From: JAUIAI01 sp963732405
GTDB lineage: Bacteria > Pseudomonadota > Gammaproteobacteria > Burkholderiales > Burkholderiaceae_E
Direction: 5' to 3'
Length of the DNA: 64,000 nucleotides
NCBI GenBank assembly: GCA_963732405.1
Contig: CAVSZG010000006.1
Coordinates: 1,068,084-1,132,083, forward strand
Under the pieces are notes generated by a model. The model searched no databases, had not been told where the DNA came from, and saw nothing but the letters and a program-made list of their open reading frames with translations. Within the stretch, counting starts at the first letter, position 1, and each line of letters begins with the position of its first letter. Both the position numbers and the translations under genes were made by a program. This document shows, one piece after another, positions 46,483 to 54,750 of this stretch.

Positions 46483-48294
46483 TCAGTTCGGCAGCGCGAA
46501 GATGGTCAGCGAGCCACCGAGTTCGGTGTGCTTCTGCAGATCACGATAACCGCCCACTGCGCCCAGGCCATCGGTGTCCTTCTCCAGACCCGCTGCCATG
46601 CCGATACCGGCCCAGCCGCCAATGCCTGAGAATACACCCATGTACTGCTTGCCCTTGTGCGTGTAAGTGAACACGTTGCCGATGATGCCCGAGGGAGTCT
46701 TGAACTTGTACAACTCCTTGTTCACATCCTTGGCATCGACGCACTTGAAATAACCCTCCAGCGTGCCGTAGCAGGAGAGGCCACCCGCGGTGTTCAGCGA
46801 GCCGCTCCAGACCGAGAACTTCTCGGGCTTGCTCTGGACGATCTTACCTTCGCCGGCATCCCAGGCGATGTAATTACCCATGCCGCCATGGCTGTTGGGG
46901 GCGGGGAACATCGACAGGGTAGCGCCAACATAGGGCTGACCGGCCGTGTACTCGACTTCGAATGGCTCGTAGTCCATACAGACATGGTTGGTCGGTACGT
47001 AGAACAGACCGGTGTTCGGATCGAAGGATGCCGGTTGCTGATCCTTGGTACCCAGTGCCGCCGGGCAGATGCCCTTGGACACCACGTCAGGACCGTTCTG
47101 AGCCGTCGAGTACTTCGAGACAACCTGCGGACGACCGGACTTCATGTCGACGTTGGTTGCCCAGTTGACGACCGGGTCATACTTTTCGGCCACCAGCAGC
47201 GCACCGGTTTCGCGGTTCATCGTGTAGGCGAAGCCGTTGCGGTCGAAGTGCACCAGGGCCTTGGTCTTCTGGCCCTTGACCGGGATGTCGGCGAGGATCA
47301 TCTCGTTGATGCCGTCAAAGTCCCACTCGTCGAACGGCGTCATCTGATAGACCCACTTGGCCATGCCCGTGTCGACATCACGACCCCAGATGGTCATCGA
47401 CCATTTGTTGTCGCCCGGTCGCTGCGACGGGTTCCAGGTCGACGGGTTGCCCGTGCCGTAATAGACCATGTTCAGGTCTTTGTCGTAGCTGTACCAGCCC
47501 CAGGTGGTACCGCCGCCGATCTTCCACTGATCGCCCTTCCAGGTTTTCAGGGAGGAGTCCTTGCCCACCGGTGCCAGCTTGCCATCGGTCCAGGTCATGG
47601 TCTTGTCGGGATCCATCAGCATTTCGGCGTCGGGTCCGGTGCTGTAGCCCTTCCAGACCTGTTTGCCGGTGTTGATGTCGTAGGCCGCCAGGAAACCGCG
47701 CACGCCCCACTCACCACCCGAAATGCCGGTGATGACCTTGTCCTTGAACACATGCGGCGCATTGGTATTGACCGCGCCCAGCTTCGGATCACCATTGGTG
47801 ACCGACCACAACACCTTGCCATTCTTTGCGTCGAGGGCCTCGAGCACGCTGTCGGCACGCTGCAGGAAGATCTTGCCTTCGGCGTAGGCCAGGCCACGAT
47901 AGACCGTGTCGCAACACATCTGGGGAATCACCGCCGGATCCTGCTTGGGCGTGTATTTCCAGACGATTTCCTGGTTGTCCAGGTTGATCGCGAAAACGCG
48001 GTTGGGGAAGGGTGAATGCAGATACATCATGCCGTCGATGACCAGCGGCGAGCCTTCATGACCGCGCAGCACACCGGTGGAGAATGTCCAGGCGACCTGC
48101 AGGTTCTTGACGTTCGACTTGTTGATCTGGTCGAGCTTGCTGTAGCGCTGGTTGAACATGTCGCCAGCCTGCATCGCCCAGTTTCCCGGATTTGCGATGT
48201 GCTTCTCGACATCCGCATTGGCCGATGCCAGACCGGGTACAGCGAGAACTCCCGCCAGAACCAGTGCAGCAGCCGGCTTGTTGATTTGCCTCAT
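46483..48294 (-). CDS. xoxF: Lanthanide-dependent PQQ methanol dehydrogenase XoxF
   Basis: Periplasmic eight-bladed propeller that oxidises methanol (and possibly formaldehyde) with PQQ; 603 residues from ATG 48294 (GAGGAG before it). Signal peptide AAALVLAGVLAVPGLASA. The vicinal disulfide PQMCCDTVYRG lies over PQQ. The segment DEWDFDGINE carries the catalytic Asp325 and the extra Asp327; the latter replaces the Ala of calcium-type MxaF and marks lanthanide-dependent XoxF. Trp-docking repeats (e.g. WSVTNGDPKLGAVNTNAPHV, WSGSLNTAGGLSCYGTLEGY) are intact. No mxaF or mxaI is in the window, so this is the methanol dehydrogenase of this locus. Confidence 0.97.
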   Translation of the reverse strand: MRQINKPAAALVLAGVLAVPGLASANADVEKHIANPGNWAMQAGDMFNQRYSKLDQINKSNVKNLQVAWTFSTGVLRGHEGSPLVIDGMMYLHSPFPNRVFAINLDNQEIVWKYTPKQDPAVIPQMCCDTVYRGLAYAEGKIFLQRADSVLEALDAKNGKVLWSVTNGDPKLGAVNTNAPHVFKDKVITGISGGEWGVRGFLAAYDINTGKQVWKGYSTGPDAEMLMDPDKTMTWTDGKLAPVGKDSSLKTWKGDQWKIGGGTTWGWYSYDKDLNMVYYGTGNPSTWNPSQRPGDNKWSMTIWGRDVDTGMAKWVYQMTPFDEWDFDGINEMILADIPVKGQKTKALVHFDRNGFAYTMNRETGALLVAEKYDPVVNWATNVDMKSGRPQVVSKYSTAQNGPDVVSKGICPAALGTKDQQPASFDPNTGLFYVPTNHVCMDYEPFEVEYTAGQPYVGATLSMFPAPNSHGGMGNYIAWDAGEGKIVQSKPEKFSVWSGSLNTAGGLSCYGTLEGYFKCVDAKDVNKELYKFKTPSGIIGNVFTYTHKGKQYMGVFSGIGGWAGIGMAAGLEKDTDGLGAVGGYRDLQKHTELGGSLTIFALPN

Positions 48295-48607
48295 AGATGA
48301 CTCCTCGTCTCTTTTGGGGTGGCCAAAGAATGGTCGGGCCAAAACAAGTATAGACCGGTTGAAAGAATTATGAATTGCGCAACCCCATCCATTTGCTGCC
48401 GACGCGGCCGGCCAGGTCTCAATAGGGGTCTTCAATCGTCCAGAGTGTCTCGCAATTGGACAGCCACCGGGCAGGGGCCGCTTGCTGCGCCGCGAGGGCC
48501 CGTTCGAGTACAGTGTGCGACCCGGCACGGGACGCCGTTTTGGACAATCAACCGGCCGGTCTGCCTTGCCGGTACGGATGGGCGGGTTGTAACAGCAAGG
48601 ATGAAAG
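48295..48607. promoter_or_regulatory. 313-base divergent control region of xoxF and mxaR
   Basis: Holds promoters for both divergent operons. On the minus strand TATACT (plus positions 48347-48352) is a good -10 for xoxF, giving a leader of about 45 bases, but I see no convincing -35, so an activator may be needed. TTTTGG (48313-48318) and CCAAAA (48339-48344) form a spaced inverted repeat inside the leader. The mxaR side has AAGGA before its ATG. Nothing else is clear. Confidence 0.5.
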
Positions 48608-49624
48608 ATGGATGAGGCGACAGCGCAGGCATGGCGGGAAAGAGTTCTGGCCGTTGAAGCCGAACTGAACCGGATCCTGCTCGGCCAGACGGCCGTGATT
48701 CGTCAGTGTCTGATCTGCCTGCTCGCGCGCGGACATGTGCTGCTCGAGGGCGATGTCGGTGTGGGCAAGACGACTCTGCTCAGGGCGCTGGCGCGCGCTC
48801 TCGGTGGCGGTTTTGCGCGCGTCGAGGGCAGCATCGACATGACGCCCGCCGATCTGGTCTATCACACCTTCATTTCCGATCAGGGGCGTCCCCAGGTCGA
48901 GCCCGGACCGTTGCTCGCGCATGACGAGGCGCTCTCGGTGTTCTTTTTCAACGAGATCAATCGCGCCCGGCCGCAGGTGCAGGCGCTGTTGTTGCGCGCC
49001 ATGGCCGAAGGCAGCATTACCGCCTTCAATCGGGAATATCGCCTGCCCTACCTGCTGGCATTTGCCGATCGCAATCGCGTGGAGCGTGGTGAGACATTCG
49101 AACTGGCGGCCGCCACCCGTGACCGCTTCATGATGGAATTGCGGGTCCGGATACCAGGCTCGCAGGCCGATCGCGCCTCGCTGGTATTCGACCCGGTGTT
49201 TCATGATGTCGACCGGTTGATCGAGTCGGTAACGCCTGGCCAGCTCGCGTTTGACCGACTGCCCGATCTGGCGCGCGATATACAGACGCGGGTCAGCGCA
49301 TCGCCGGCCCTGCGCGACTATGCGGTCCGATTGATGGATGCCACCCGTCTGCCGACCGATCATGCGGTTGAACTCGACGGCTATGACATGAACACGCTGG
49401 TCGAGGCTGGTGCGAGTCCGCGCGGCATGAGTCTGATGATGCGCGCGGCGCGGGTAAGAGCGTTCCTTGAGGGCCGCGACTATCTGGTGCCGGAGGACAT
49501 CGGTGCAGTCTTTGCCGATGCGATTGCCCACCGGATCTTCTTCGATCCGGTGCACGAGTTTGCCCGTGAATCGCTTGCCCGTGATTTCACGGCGGCCGTG
49601 CTGGCGCGGGTCGCGGCACCATGA
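48608..49624 (+). CDS. mxaR: MoxR-family AAA+ ATPase (MxaR)
   Basis: 338 residues. Walker A EGDVGVGKTTLLRAL, the GSIDMTPADLVYH segment, Walker B VFFFNEINRARPQVQALLLRAM and the sensor region AAATRDRFMMELRV are all present. MoxR/MxaR ATPases, with DUF58 and von Willebrand partners, help insert the metal into or mature PQQ methanol dehydrogenase. The stop overlaps the mxaS ATG by four bases. The MoxR assignment is firm; the mxaR symbol rests on synteny with mxaSACKL. Confidence 0.9.
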   Translation: MDEATAQAWRERVLAVEAELNRILLGQTAVIRQCLICLLARGHVLLEGDVGVGKTTLLRALARALGGGFARVEGSIDMTPADLVYHTFISDQGRPQVEPGPLLAHDEALSVFFFNEINRARPQVQALLLRAMAEGSITAFNREYRLPYLLAFADRNRVERGETFELAAATRDRFMMELRVRIPGSQADRASLVFDPVFHDVDRLIESVTPGQLAFDRLPDLARDIQTRVSASPALRDYAVRLMDATRLPTDHAVELDGYDMNTLVEAGASPRGMSLMMRAARVRAFLEGRDYLVPEDIGAVFADAIAHRIFFDPVHEFARESLARDFTAAVLARVAAP

Positions 49625-50586
49625 CACGCAGTCAGGCTCGTCGAGAGATCTTTAATTATCGGATCGGCTGGTCGGCGCAACGGCGCCGCCAGGGCGAACA
49701 TCGCTCGATGCTCGCGGGCGACAGCGGTGCCTGGCGTGGCGACATCCTGTTGCGCGATGCCTCGGAAGCCAGACGCCTGGCCTTGCGAGCCAGCCTGCGT
49801 GACCCGCTCGAGCGGCTCTGGGTGCGCGATGTGCTGCACACAGCGTCGCTCGATCTGTGGGTGCTGGTCGATCTGTCGGGCTCGATGCGCTGGACGGGTG
49901 ACGGGGTGGCCGGTTGCACGACCGCAGCCCGGCTGATCGCGGCGGCCGCCCATAGCACCCATGGCCCGGGTGACCGGCTCGGCGTGTATTGCGCGGCCAA
50001 TCAGCCAGTAGCGGCGCTGTCCATGCCGGCGTCCCGGCATCTGTCCGCGCAGCTGGCGCTGGCGGGGCGGATCGCCGCCCTGGCCCCCGCCAACCCGTCA
50101 CGAACTGCCCGGCCAGGCGATGGCGTGCCAGACCGTCCGACCCGGACGACGGATCTTGCCGATGGCGCCGACGGTCTGGTGCAAGCCCTGGTGCGAATCG
50201 GCACCCGGCGGTCGCTCGTGTTCATCGTGTCGGACTTTCAACCCACGCGCACCGATTGGTCGGGCTTGCTGCGCCGGTTCGCCGCTCATCAGGTCGTGCC
50301 CGTCGTGACCTGGAATCTGCCGGCCGTGGCGCTGGCCGGATCACGCGGACTGTTGGCCGTGACCGATGCGGAAACCGGCATGCGCCAGATGATCTGGATG
50401 CGGCGCAGCGTGCGAGCCCGGATCCGCGATGCACTCGATGCGCATCATGCGCGGATCGGCTCGATCTGTCGCGAACGTGGCCTGCGTCCGCTGCATCTGT
50501 ACGAGGGATTCGATGCCCAGGCGGTGACTGCCTGGTTCCACGGCATGACGCCTCAGGCGCTTCGACCCAGCCAGCGCTGCGCATAG
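49621..50586 (+). CDS. mxaS: DUF58 / von Willebrand-type protein (MxaS)
   Basis: 321 residues. EIFNYRIGWSAQRRRQGEHR at the start, LDLWVLVDLSGSMRWTGDG (a MIDAS-type DxSGS), and SLVFIVSDFQPTRTDWSGLL are typical of DUF58 proteins next to MoxR. No signal peptide, so it acts in the cytoplasm with MxaR. The last 34 bases overlap the convergent mxaL tail. Confidence 0.85.
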   Translation: MTRSQARREIFNYRIGWSAQRRRQGEHRSMLAGDSGAWRGDILLRDASEARRLALRASLRDPLERLWVRDVLHTASLDLWVLVDLSGSMRWTGDGVAGCTTAARLIAAAAHSTHGPGDRLGVYCAANQPVAALSMPASRHLSAQLALAGRIAALAPANPSRTARPGDGVPDRPTRTTDLADGADGLVQALVRIGTRRSLVFIVSDFQPTRTDWSGLLRRFAAHQVVPVVTWNLPAVALAGSRGLLAVTDAETGMRQMIWMRRSVRARIRDALDAHHARIGSICRERGLRPLHLYEGFDAQAVTAWFHGMTPQALRPSQRCA

Positions 50587-51518
50587 AAGGCGCAGAGCAT
50601 CGCCAGCGCCAGACTCGCTGCAATTCGCACGGCGGCCAGCGACGCGATCCCCGGCATCACCAGGACCTGTTCCAATGCCTCCTGCAGATCGTCGACCCGG
50701 TCGAGTCGGGCATAGTGCGCACCGGTTTCGTCGGCCAGCAATTGCAGATACGGTTCGCGCAGCGCCGACAGATGCTCACTGCCCGGTGTGCCGACCGCGC
50801 GCGCATCCACGGGTTTGCCCGCTTCCGTTTCCACCATCTTTTCGCCGGCACTGCTGCCACCACGGCCTGCCGTGTAGGTGTCGATCTGCAGCACATCGTC
50901 GGCGCCCCAATAGCCCAGCGATCGGCCGTCGGGCGCAGTTTTGGGGATGGGAGAGGGGACCAGCCTGCCAAGCCCGGCAATCAGCGCCGGCGCCGGCCGA
51001 TCGGGCGGATCCCAGGACGGACGGTGCAGGGGATTGAGCGGTGGCGCCTCATGTCCATCACTGAGCAAGACCAGCGCCGGCCGGTTCGGTTGCGCGGCGG
51101 CGATCTGCAGGGCTGCGTAATAGGCCTTGGCCACCTCGCTGTTGCCCTGCCAGGCCATCGCCGGGTCGACGAAGCCGATCGCTTGAGTGAGTTCCACGCG
51201 ATGCTGGCAGACCTCGACTGGTGCGACCAGGAGCAGGGCGCGATGTGCCGCGAGAATGCCGATACCGATTGCCGTGCCGCAAGGCAGTCCGTCGACCGCC
51301 GCCATGGCGCTGGCCTTTGCGAATGCGATGCGTGCGACCGGTTCGTCGTTGATCCGCATGTCGACGACATTCATGCTCTGGGTGATGTCAAAGACCAGGA
51401 TGGCCGCAGCACCGGGTGCCACCGTCACCGGGCGGATCGGCCAGGCCAGGGCAATGGCGGCAAACATCAGGCTCATCAACAACCAGGGTCTGCCCGCCTG
51501 CAGGAGTCGGGCAATCAT
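50553..51518 (-). CDS. mxaL: Membrane-anchored von Willebrand A protein (MxaL)
   Basis: 321 residues: an N-terminal membrane segment (WLLMSLMFAAIALAWPI), a vWA domain with a modified MIDAS (AAILVFDITQSMNVVDM; PALVLLSDGHEAPP), and a C-terminal helix (VRIAASLALAMLCAFYAQRW). The place after mxaA, mxaC and mxaK matches mxaL of classical methanol operons. The ATG overlaps the mxaK stop. Confidence 0.85.
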   Translation of the reverse strand: MIARLLQAGRPWLLMSLMFAAIALAWPIRPVTVAPGAAAILVFDITQSMNVVDMRINDEPVARIAFAKASAMAAVDGLPCGTAIGIGILAAHRALLLVAPVEVCQHRVELTQAIGFVDPAMAWQGNSEVAKAYYAALQIAAAQPNRPALVLLSDGHEAPPLNPLHRPSWDPPDRPAPALIAGLGRLVPSPIPKTAPDGRSLGYWGADDVLQIDTYTAGRGGSSAGEKMVETEAGKPVDARAVGTPGSEHLSALREPYLQLLADETGAHYARLDRVDDLQEALEQVLVMPGIASLAAVRIAASLALAMLCAFYAQRWLGRSA

Positions 51519-52099
51519 GGCAATCCGGGCGAATAGCCTTTCATCGTAGTCGAGGCGCGCTCTGCCGATTCGGGCGTGCTGGTCATCGGACCATCATCCA
51601 ACACATCGGGAATCAGCAGCAGGGCGCGCGACAGGTTATAGCGCACCGCCCAGTCGGACGGGTCGTCGCGTAGCAACTGCCGATAGAGTTGTTTGGCGAT
51701 TTCGATCAGCGGCAGCGCCCGGCCGCGTTCATTGTCGGCGATCAGATCGACCGCATCGCGGACATGCAGATTCGCCGAGTTGAACCGGGCGATTCGCGCC
51801 TGCGGGCTGTCGGGCGCCTGTGCCTCGATCTGCCGGTACAACTCGAGCGCATCGGCCCGTTCACCATCGGCGCCAAGGGCCAGGGCTCGCGCGATCTGCA
51901 CATCGGCGCCGTCTGCCTCGGTCAGCGGGGCGCCATTGCGGACCTGCTGCCATCGTTCGGCATCCCTGGCCTGGTCGAACAATTGCCAGCCCGTCCAGAT
52001 CGCCGCCAGCGCGATCAGCACGGCCAGAGCCGACACGATTCGTTCGATGAAGGCCATGGTGTCCGGCGACCAGGCCGATGAAGGCCGGTTCGGATTCAT
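51515..52099 (-). CDS. mxaK: MxaK-like membrane protein
   Basis: 194 residues: one N-terminal membrane helix (IVSALAVLIALAAIWTGW) and a TPR-like periplasmic part (IARALALGADGERADALELY, ARIARFNSANLHVRDAVDL). Little sequence signature, so the name rests on its position between mxaC and mxaL, its size and topology. Overlaps both neighbours by four bases. Confidence 0.75.
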   Translation of the reverse strand: MNPNRPSSAWSPDTMAFIERIVSALAVLIALAAIWTGWQLFDQARDAERWQQVRNGAPLTEADGADVQIARALALGADGERADALELYRQIEAQAPDSPQARIARFNSANLHVRDAVDLIADNERGRALPLIEIAKQLYRQLLRDDPSDWAVRYNLSRALLLIPDVLDDGPMTSTPESAERASTTMKGYSPGLP

Positions 52100-53094
52100 C
52101 GCCGCCCGAGCCAGATCGAGGCCAGGCCGAGCAGGGCGACGCAGGATAGTCCCAGCATGATCAGGGGTCGGTCGAGATTGTCCACGGGCAGCATTTCCTG
52201 GTAGCGGATCGGCCGGTCTTCCAGTCGCTTGATGTCGTCGATCGCCTCCTGCATGGCCGCGGGGCTGATCGCTTCATAGGCACGATAAAAGGTTCCGGTG
52301 GACTGGAAGTAGCGGTTCAGGAAATGCTCGGGCACGGTATCGCGCTGCGCTTCGGTCAACTCCTCGTCGGCGCGAATGCCCGGGCTGCCGAATGAGCGCA
52401 GATAAATCCAGTACAGCCCCACCTTGGTCTGGTCGATGAGACGCTGCAATCGTTCGCGGGTCTGCACATCGAGTCGTGCACCGCCATCGGACACCAGCAG
52501 TACCGCGCGTGGGCCGATGAAGGGGCGCGCCAGGAACAACTGCAGCGCCGATTCGAGCGCCAGTCCGAGTTCGGTCTCGGAAATGCCGCGGCCGGTCTGA
52601 CTGGCCGATATGGCCGCCTGGATCACGCCATGCTCGCGGGTGAAGCCGCTGATCGGAATTGCCCGTGTACTGAACAACACGAAGGCGAAGTGATCGTCGG
52701 GGCGCGCGGCCACGAAATCGGCGAGCACCCGTTGTGCGACCTGGCCCTTGCGCTCGAAGTGCGAACTGCTCCAGTTCTGCCGGTTGTCGCGCCCGACCAG
52801 CGGCTGGTCCATGCTGCGGCTGCGGTCCAGCACGATGGCGATCTCCGCACCGCGACTGATGTGTTGCCAGGGTTGTGCCGTGCGATGCAGGCCGGCCGCT
52901 GCGAGCGCCAGGCTGGCGATCGCCAGCACGCCCAACAGTCGCAGGATCCGATCCAGCCAGCGCGAGCTCGGATCGGCCGGCAACCAGTCGATACCCGGGT
53001 GCACCTGTGCCTGACCCGGCCGTATCAGCAAGGGTAGTGCGACCAGCCCGAGCAACAACAACAGCCACGGATGATGAACATCCAGTGTGCTCAT
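52096..53094 (-). CDS. mxaC: Membrane-anchored von Willebrand A protein (MxaC)
   Basis: 332 residues: an N-terminal membrane pair (WLLLLLGLVALPLLI, ILRLLGVLAIASLALAAAGL), a vWA domain with an intact MIDAS (EIAIVLDRSRSMDQPL, and RAVLLVSDGGARLD), and a C-terminal helix (PLIMLGLSCVALLGLASIWL). With MxaL it probably forms the metal-insertion machinery. The stop overlaps the mxaK start. Confidence 0.87.
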   Translation of the reverse strand: MSTLDVHHPWLLLLLGLVALPLLIRPGQAQVHPGIDWLPADPSSRWLDRILRLLGVLAIASLALAAAGLHRTAQPWQHISRGAEIAIVLDRSRSMDQPLVGRDNRQNWSSSHFERKGQVAQRVLADFVAARPDDHFAFVLFSTRAIPISGFTREHGVIQAAISASQTGRGISETELGLALESALQLFLARPFIGPRAVLLVSDGGARLDVQTRERLQRLIDQTKVGLYWIYLRSFGSPGIRADEELTEAQRDTVPEHFLNRYFQSTGTFYRAYEAISPAAMQEAIDDIKRLEDRPIRYQEMLPVDNLDRPLIMLGLSCVALLGLASIWLGRR

Positions 53095-54047
53095 CGCAAA
53101 CGCTCCAGGCTGGCCAAGCGGGCGGCCAGCGCCAGCAGCATCGAGGGCTCGAGCGCGCGGCCTTCACCGACGTCGCCACGGTCGGCCGCGGGGTGTCGAC
53201 CATAAAATGCGCTGCGCGAACTGCGGAAGAAGTACTCGATGTCGGCCGCGGCGACAACCAGTGACGGATGCTCGCGAAGATACGCGGCCAGATCCTCCAG
53301 AAACAGGCTGCGCCCGGCGCTTTGATCAAAGGCGCGATGCAGGCGCCGGCTGGCCGATTCGCGCAGGCTCTCGGGCGAGAGGCCGGCGCCGTCTGATCGT
53401 TGTCTGACCAGGCGGCGCAGATCTCGTTCGGCGCGGGCGAACGGTGCCGGGCCATCCGGACGCAGTCGGCGCGATCGTTGCCAGACCAGCCAGCCGGTGG
53501 CGAGCATGAGCGCCCCCAGCAGCACTCCCAGGCGTTGCCAGAGTCCGGCGCGGTCCACATTCGGTTTGTGCCGGTCGGGTTGCAGATCGCCCAGACCCTG
53601 TCGCTGGAAGGGCTGGTTGCCGATGATCGGTGAGATGCTCAGTGCCTGTGCATCGGCGCGCCCCACGACCTGATCGGCGGACCGTAGGACCAGCGCGGGC
53701 AGAAACAGCAGCGCGACCTGATCGTTGGCCGCAGTGATCTGGTAGACCAGGTCGATATGACGCTCACTGCCGTGCGTGCGGACCGTGACCTGACGCAGCG
53801 TGAGCCACGCATTGATCACGCCCGGTTCGGGCAGCAGATTGCTCGCGAAGCCGCTTGCCGAGTCGCGGGTGATGATGCGGCGGGTCACGAGATCGCCGAG
53901 CTGGATGCCATAGCTGCGCTCGATGATGCTCTGGATCGGTGCCTGGCTGGTGAATCGACCGGATTCGTCCGACCTTGCGAAACAGGCGGTCGCGCAAAGG
54001 GCGACGAACAACACAACCCGCACCCCTGCGCTAGGCCGGCCGCTCAT
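53091..54047 (-). CDS. mxaA: MxaA-like methanol dehydrogenase maturation protein
   Basis: 318 residues from ATG 54047: signal peptide (VRVVLFVALCATACFA), a periplasmic region (IIERSYGIQLGDLVTRRIITR, INAWLTLRQVTV), a membrane helix (RLGVLLGALMLATGWLVW) and a cytoplasmic tail. MxaA is required for calcium insertion into MxaFI in Methylobacterium; here the client is presumably XoxF. The longer frame to 54299 lies inside folB and is rejected. Confidence 0.82.
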   Translation of the reverse strand: MSGRPSAGVRVVLFVALCATACFARSDESGRFTSQAPIQSIIERSYGIQLGDLVTRRIITRDSASGFASNLLPEPGVINAWLTLRQVTVRTHGSERHIDLVYQITAANDQVALLFLPALVLRSADQVVGRADAQALSISPIIGNQPFQRQGLGDLQPDRHKPNVDRAGLWQRLGVLLGALMLATGWLVWQRSRRLRPDGPAPFARAERDLRRLVRQRSDGAGLSPESLRESASRRLHRAFDQSAGRSLFLEDLAAYLREHPSLVVAAADIEYFFRSSRSAFYGRHPAADRGDVGEGRALEPSMLLALAARLASLERLR

Positions 54048-54051
54048 GGGA

Positions 54052-54456
54052 TCAATGCAAGGGCTTGAGCGCCGAAAAATGCGCGCTGAACAAGGCCTCG
54101 GCGCTGGGTACGTTGCGTTCGAGTACCACGCCCACCCGCCGCGCACCTGGCACGATGCTGCCCTTGGCCACCCGCATGCGGATCTGGCTGACCTCGAAGC
54201 GCAACTCGATGCGCTCGCAAAGATGCTGGACCATGCGTTCGAGCAGCACGAAGGAATGGCTGGCCAGTTCGCTGCGGATGAGTTCGGCGACCGCCGCATA
54301 GTCGATCGTATCGGCCAGCGAATCGGTTCGGAATGCCCGGGTGTGTGGCAGGCCGATCTCGATGTTGAAGGTCAGCGTTTGTGGTGTCTTGCGCTCTTCG
54401 TCGTACACGCCGATGATGGTGTCGATTTCAAGGTCTTCGATGAAGATCGATTGCAT
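54052..54456 (-). CDS. folB: Dihydroneopterin aldolase
   Basis: 134 residues from ATG 54456. QSIFIEDLEIDTIIGVYDEERK is the conserved FolB start, then DTIDYAAVAELIRSELASHSFVLLERM and RMRVAKGSIVPGARRVGVV. It splits dihydroneopterin to 6-hydroxymethyl-dihydropterin, the shared precursor of folate and, with the island at 22-39 kb, of H4MPT. It is four bases upstream of mxaA on the same strand, so it may be made with the methanol genes. Confidence 0.93.
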   Translation of the reverse strand: MQSIFIEDLEIDTIIGVYDEERKTPQTLTFNIEIGLPHTRAFRTDSLADTIDYAAVAELIRSELASHSFVLLERMVQHLCERIELRFEVSQIRMRVAKGSIVPGARRVGVVLERNVPSAEALFSAHFSALKPLH

Positions 54457-54750
54457 GACTTTCCTTGCGGGACGAAGGCGCATGGATCGACACGCGCGGA
54501 AGCGGAATGCTCGGCGAAGGCCGCTTGCCGCCCTTCGCGCCACCGGCCTGGATGGGGCATCCGGCCGACGCTGGCAACGATACCAGAGTCCGACTGACCC
54601 CGCCGGGGCTGTCCGCCGGCGAGCGGATGGCTCGTGCCCGCCCGGTCTGGTGTTTCACACTGGCACAACCGGGCGGCTCTGTGGCCACCACCGGTCTGCC
54701 GCGCGGGCCGATTGCGCGCCGATTGCGATACATTAGGCGCCGGAGGCACT
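54457..54750. promoter_or_regulatory. Divergent region between folB and fdhB
   Basis: About 294 GC-rich bases. It must contain the promoters of the folB-mxa group and the fdh operon. TACATT at 54729-54734 could be a -10 for fdhB, without a clear -35. TGGCAC at 54660-54665 resembles half of a sigma-54 site, but the -12 element is missing. CGGAGG precedes the fdhB ATG. Confidence 0.4.

Noticed and set aside
48295..48607. pqqA-type small peptide gene near xoxF
   Set aside because: No Glu-x-x-x-Tyr PqqA-like peptide seen here or in other gaps; PQQ synthesis genes must be elsewhere.
54660..54680. Sigma-54 promoter for fdhB, from TGGCAC
   Set aside because: The expected GC-containing -12 element is missing at the right spacing.
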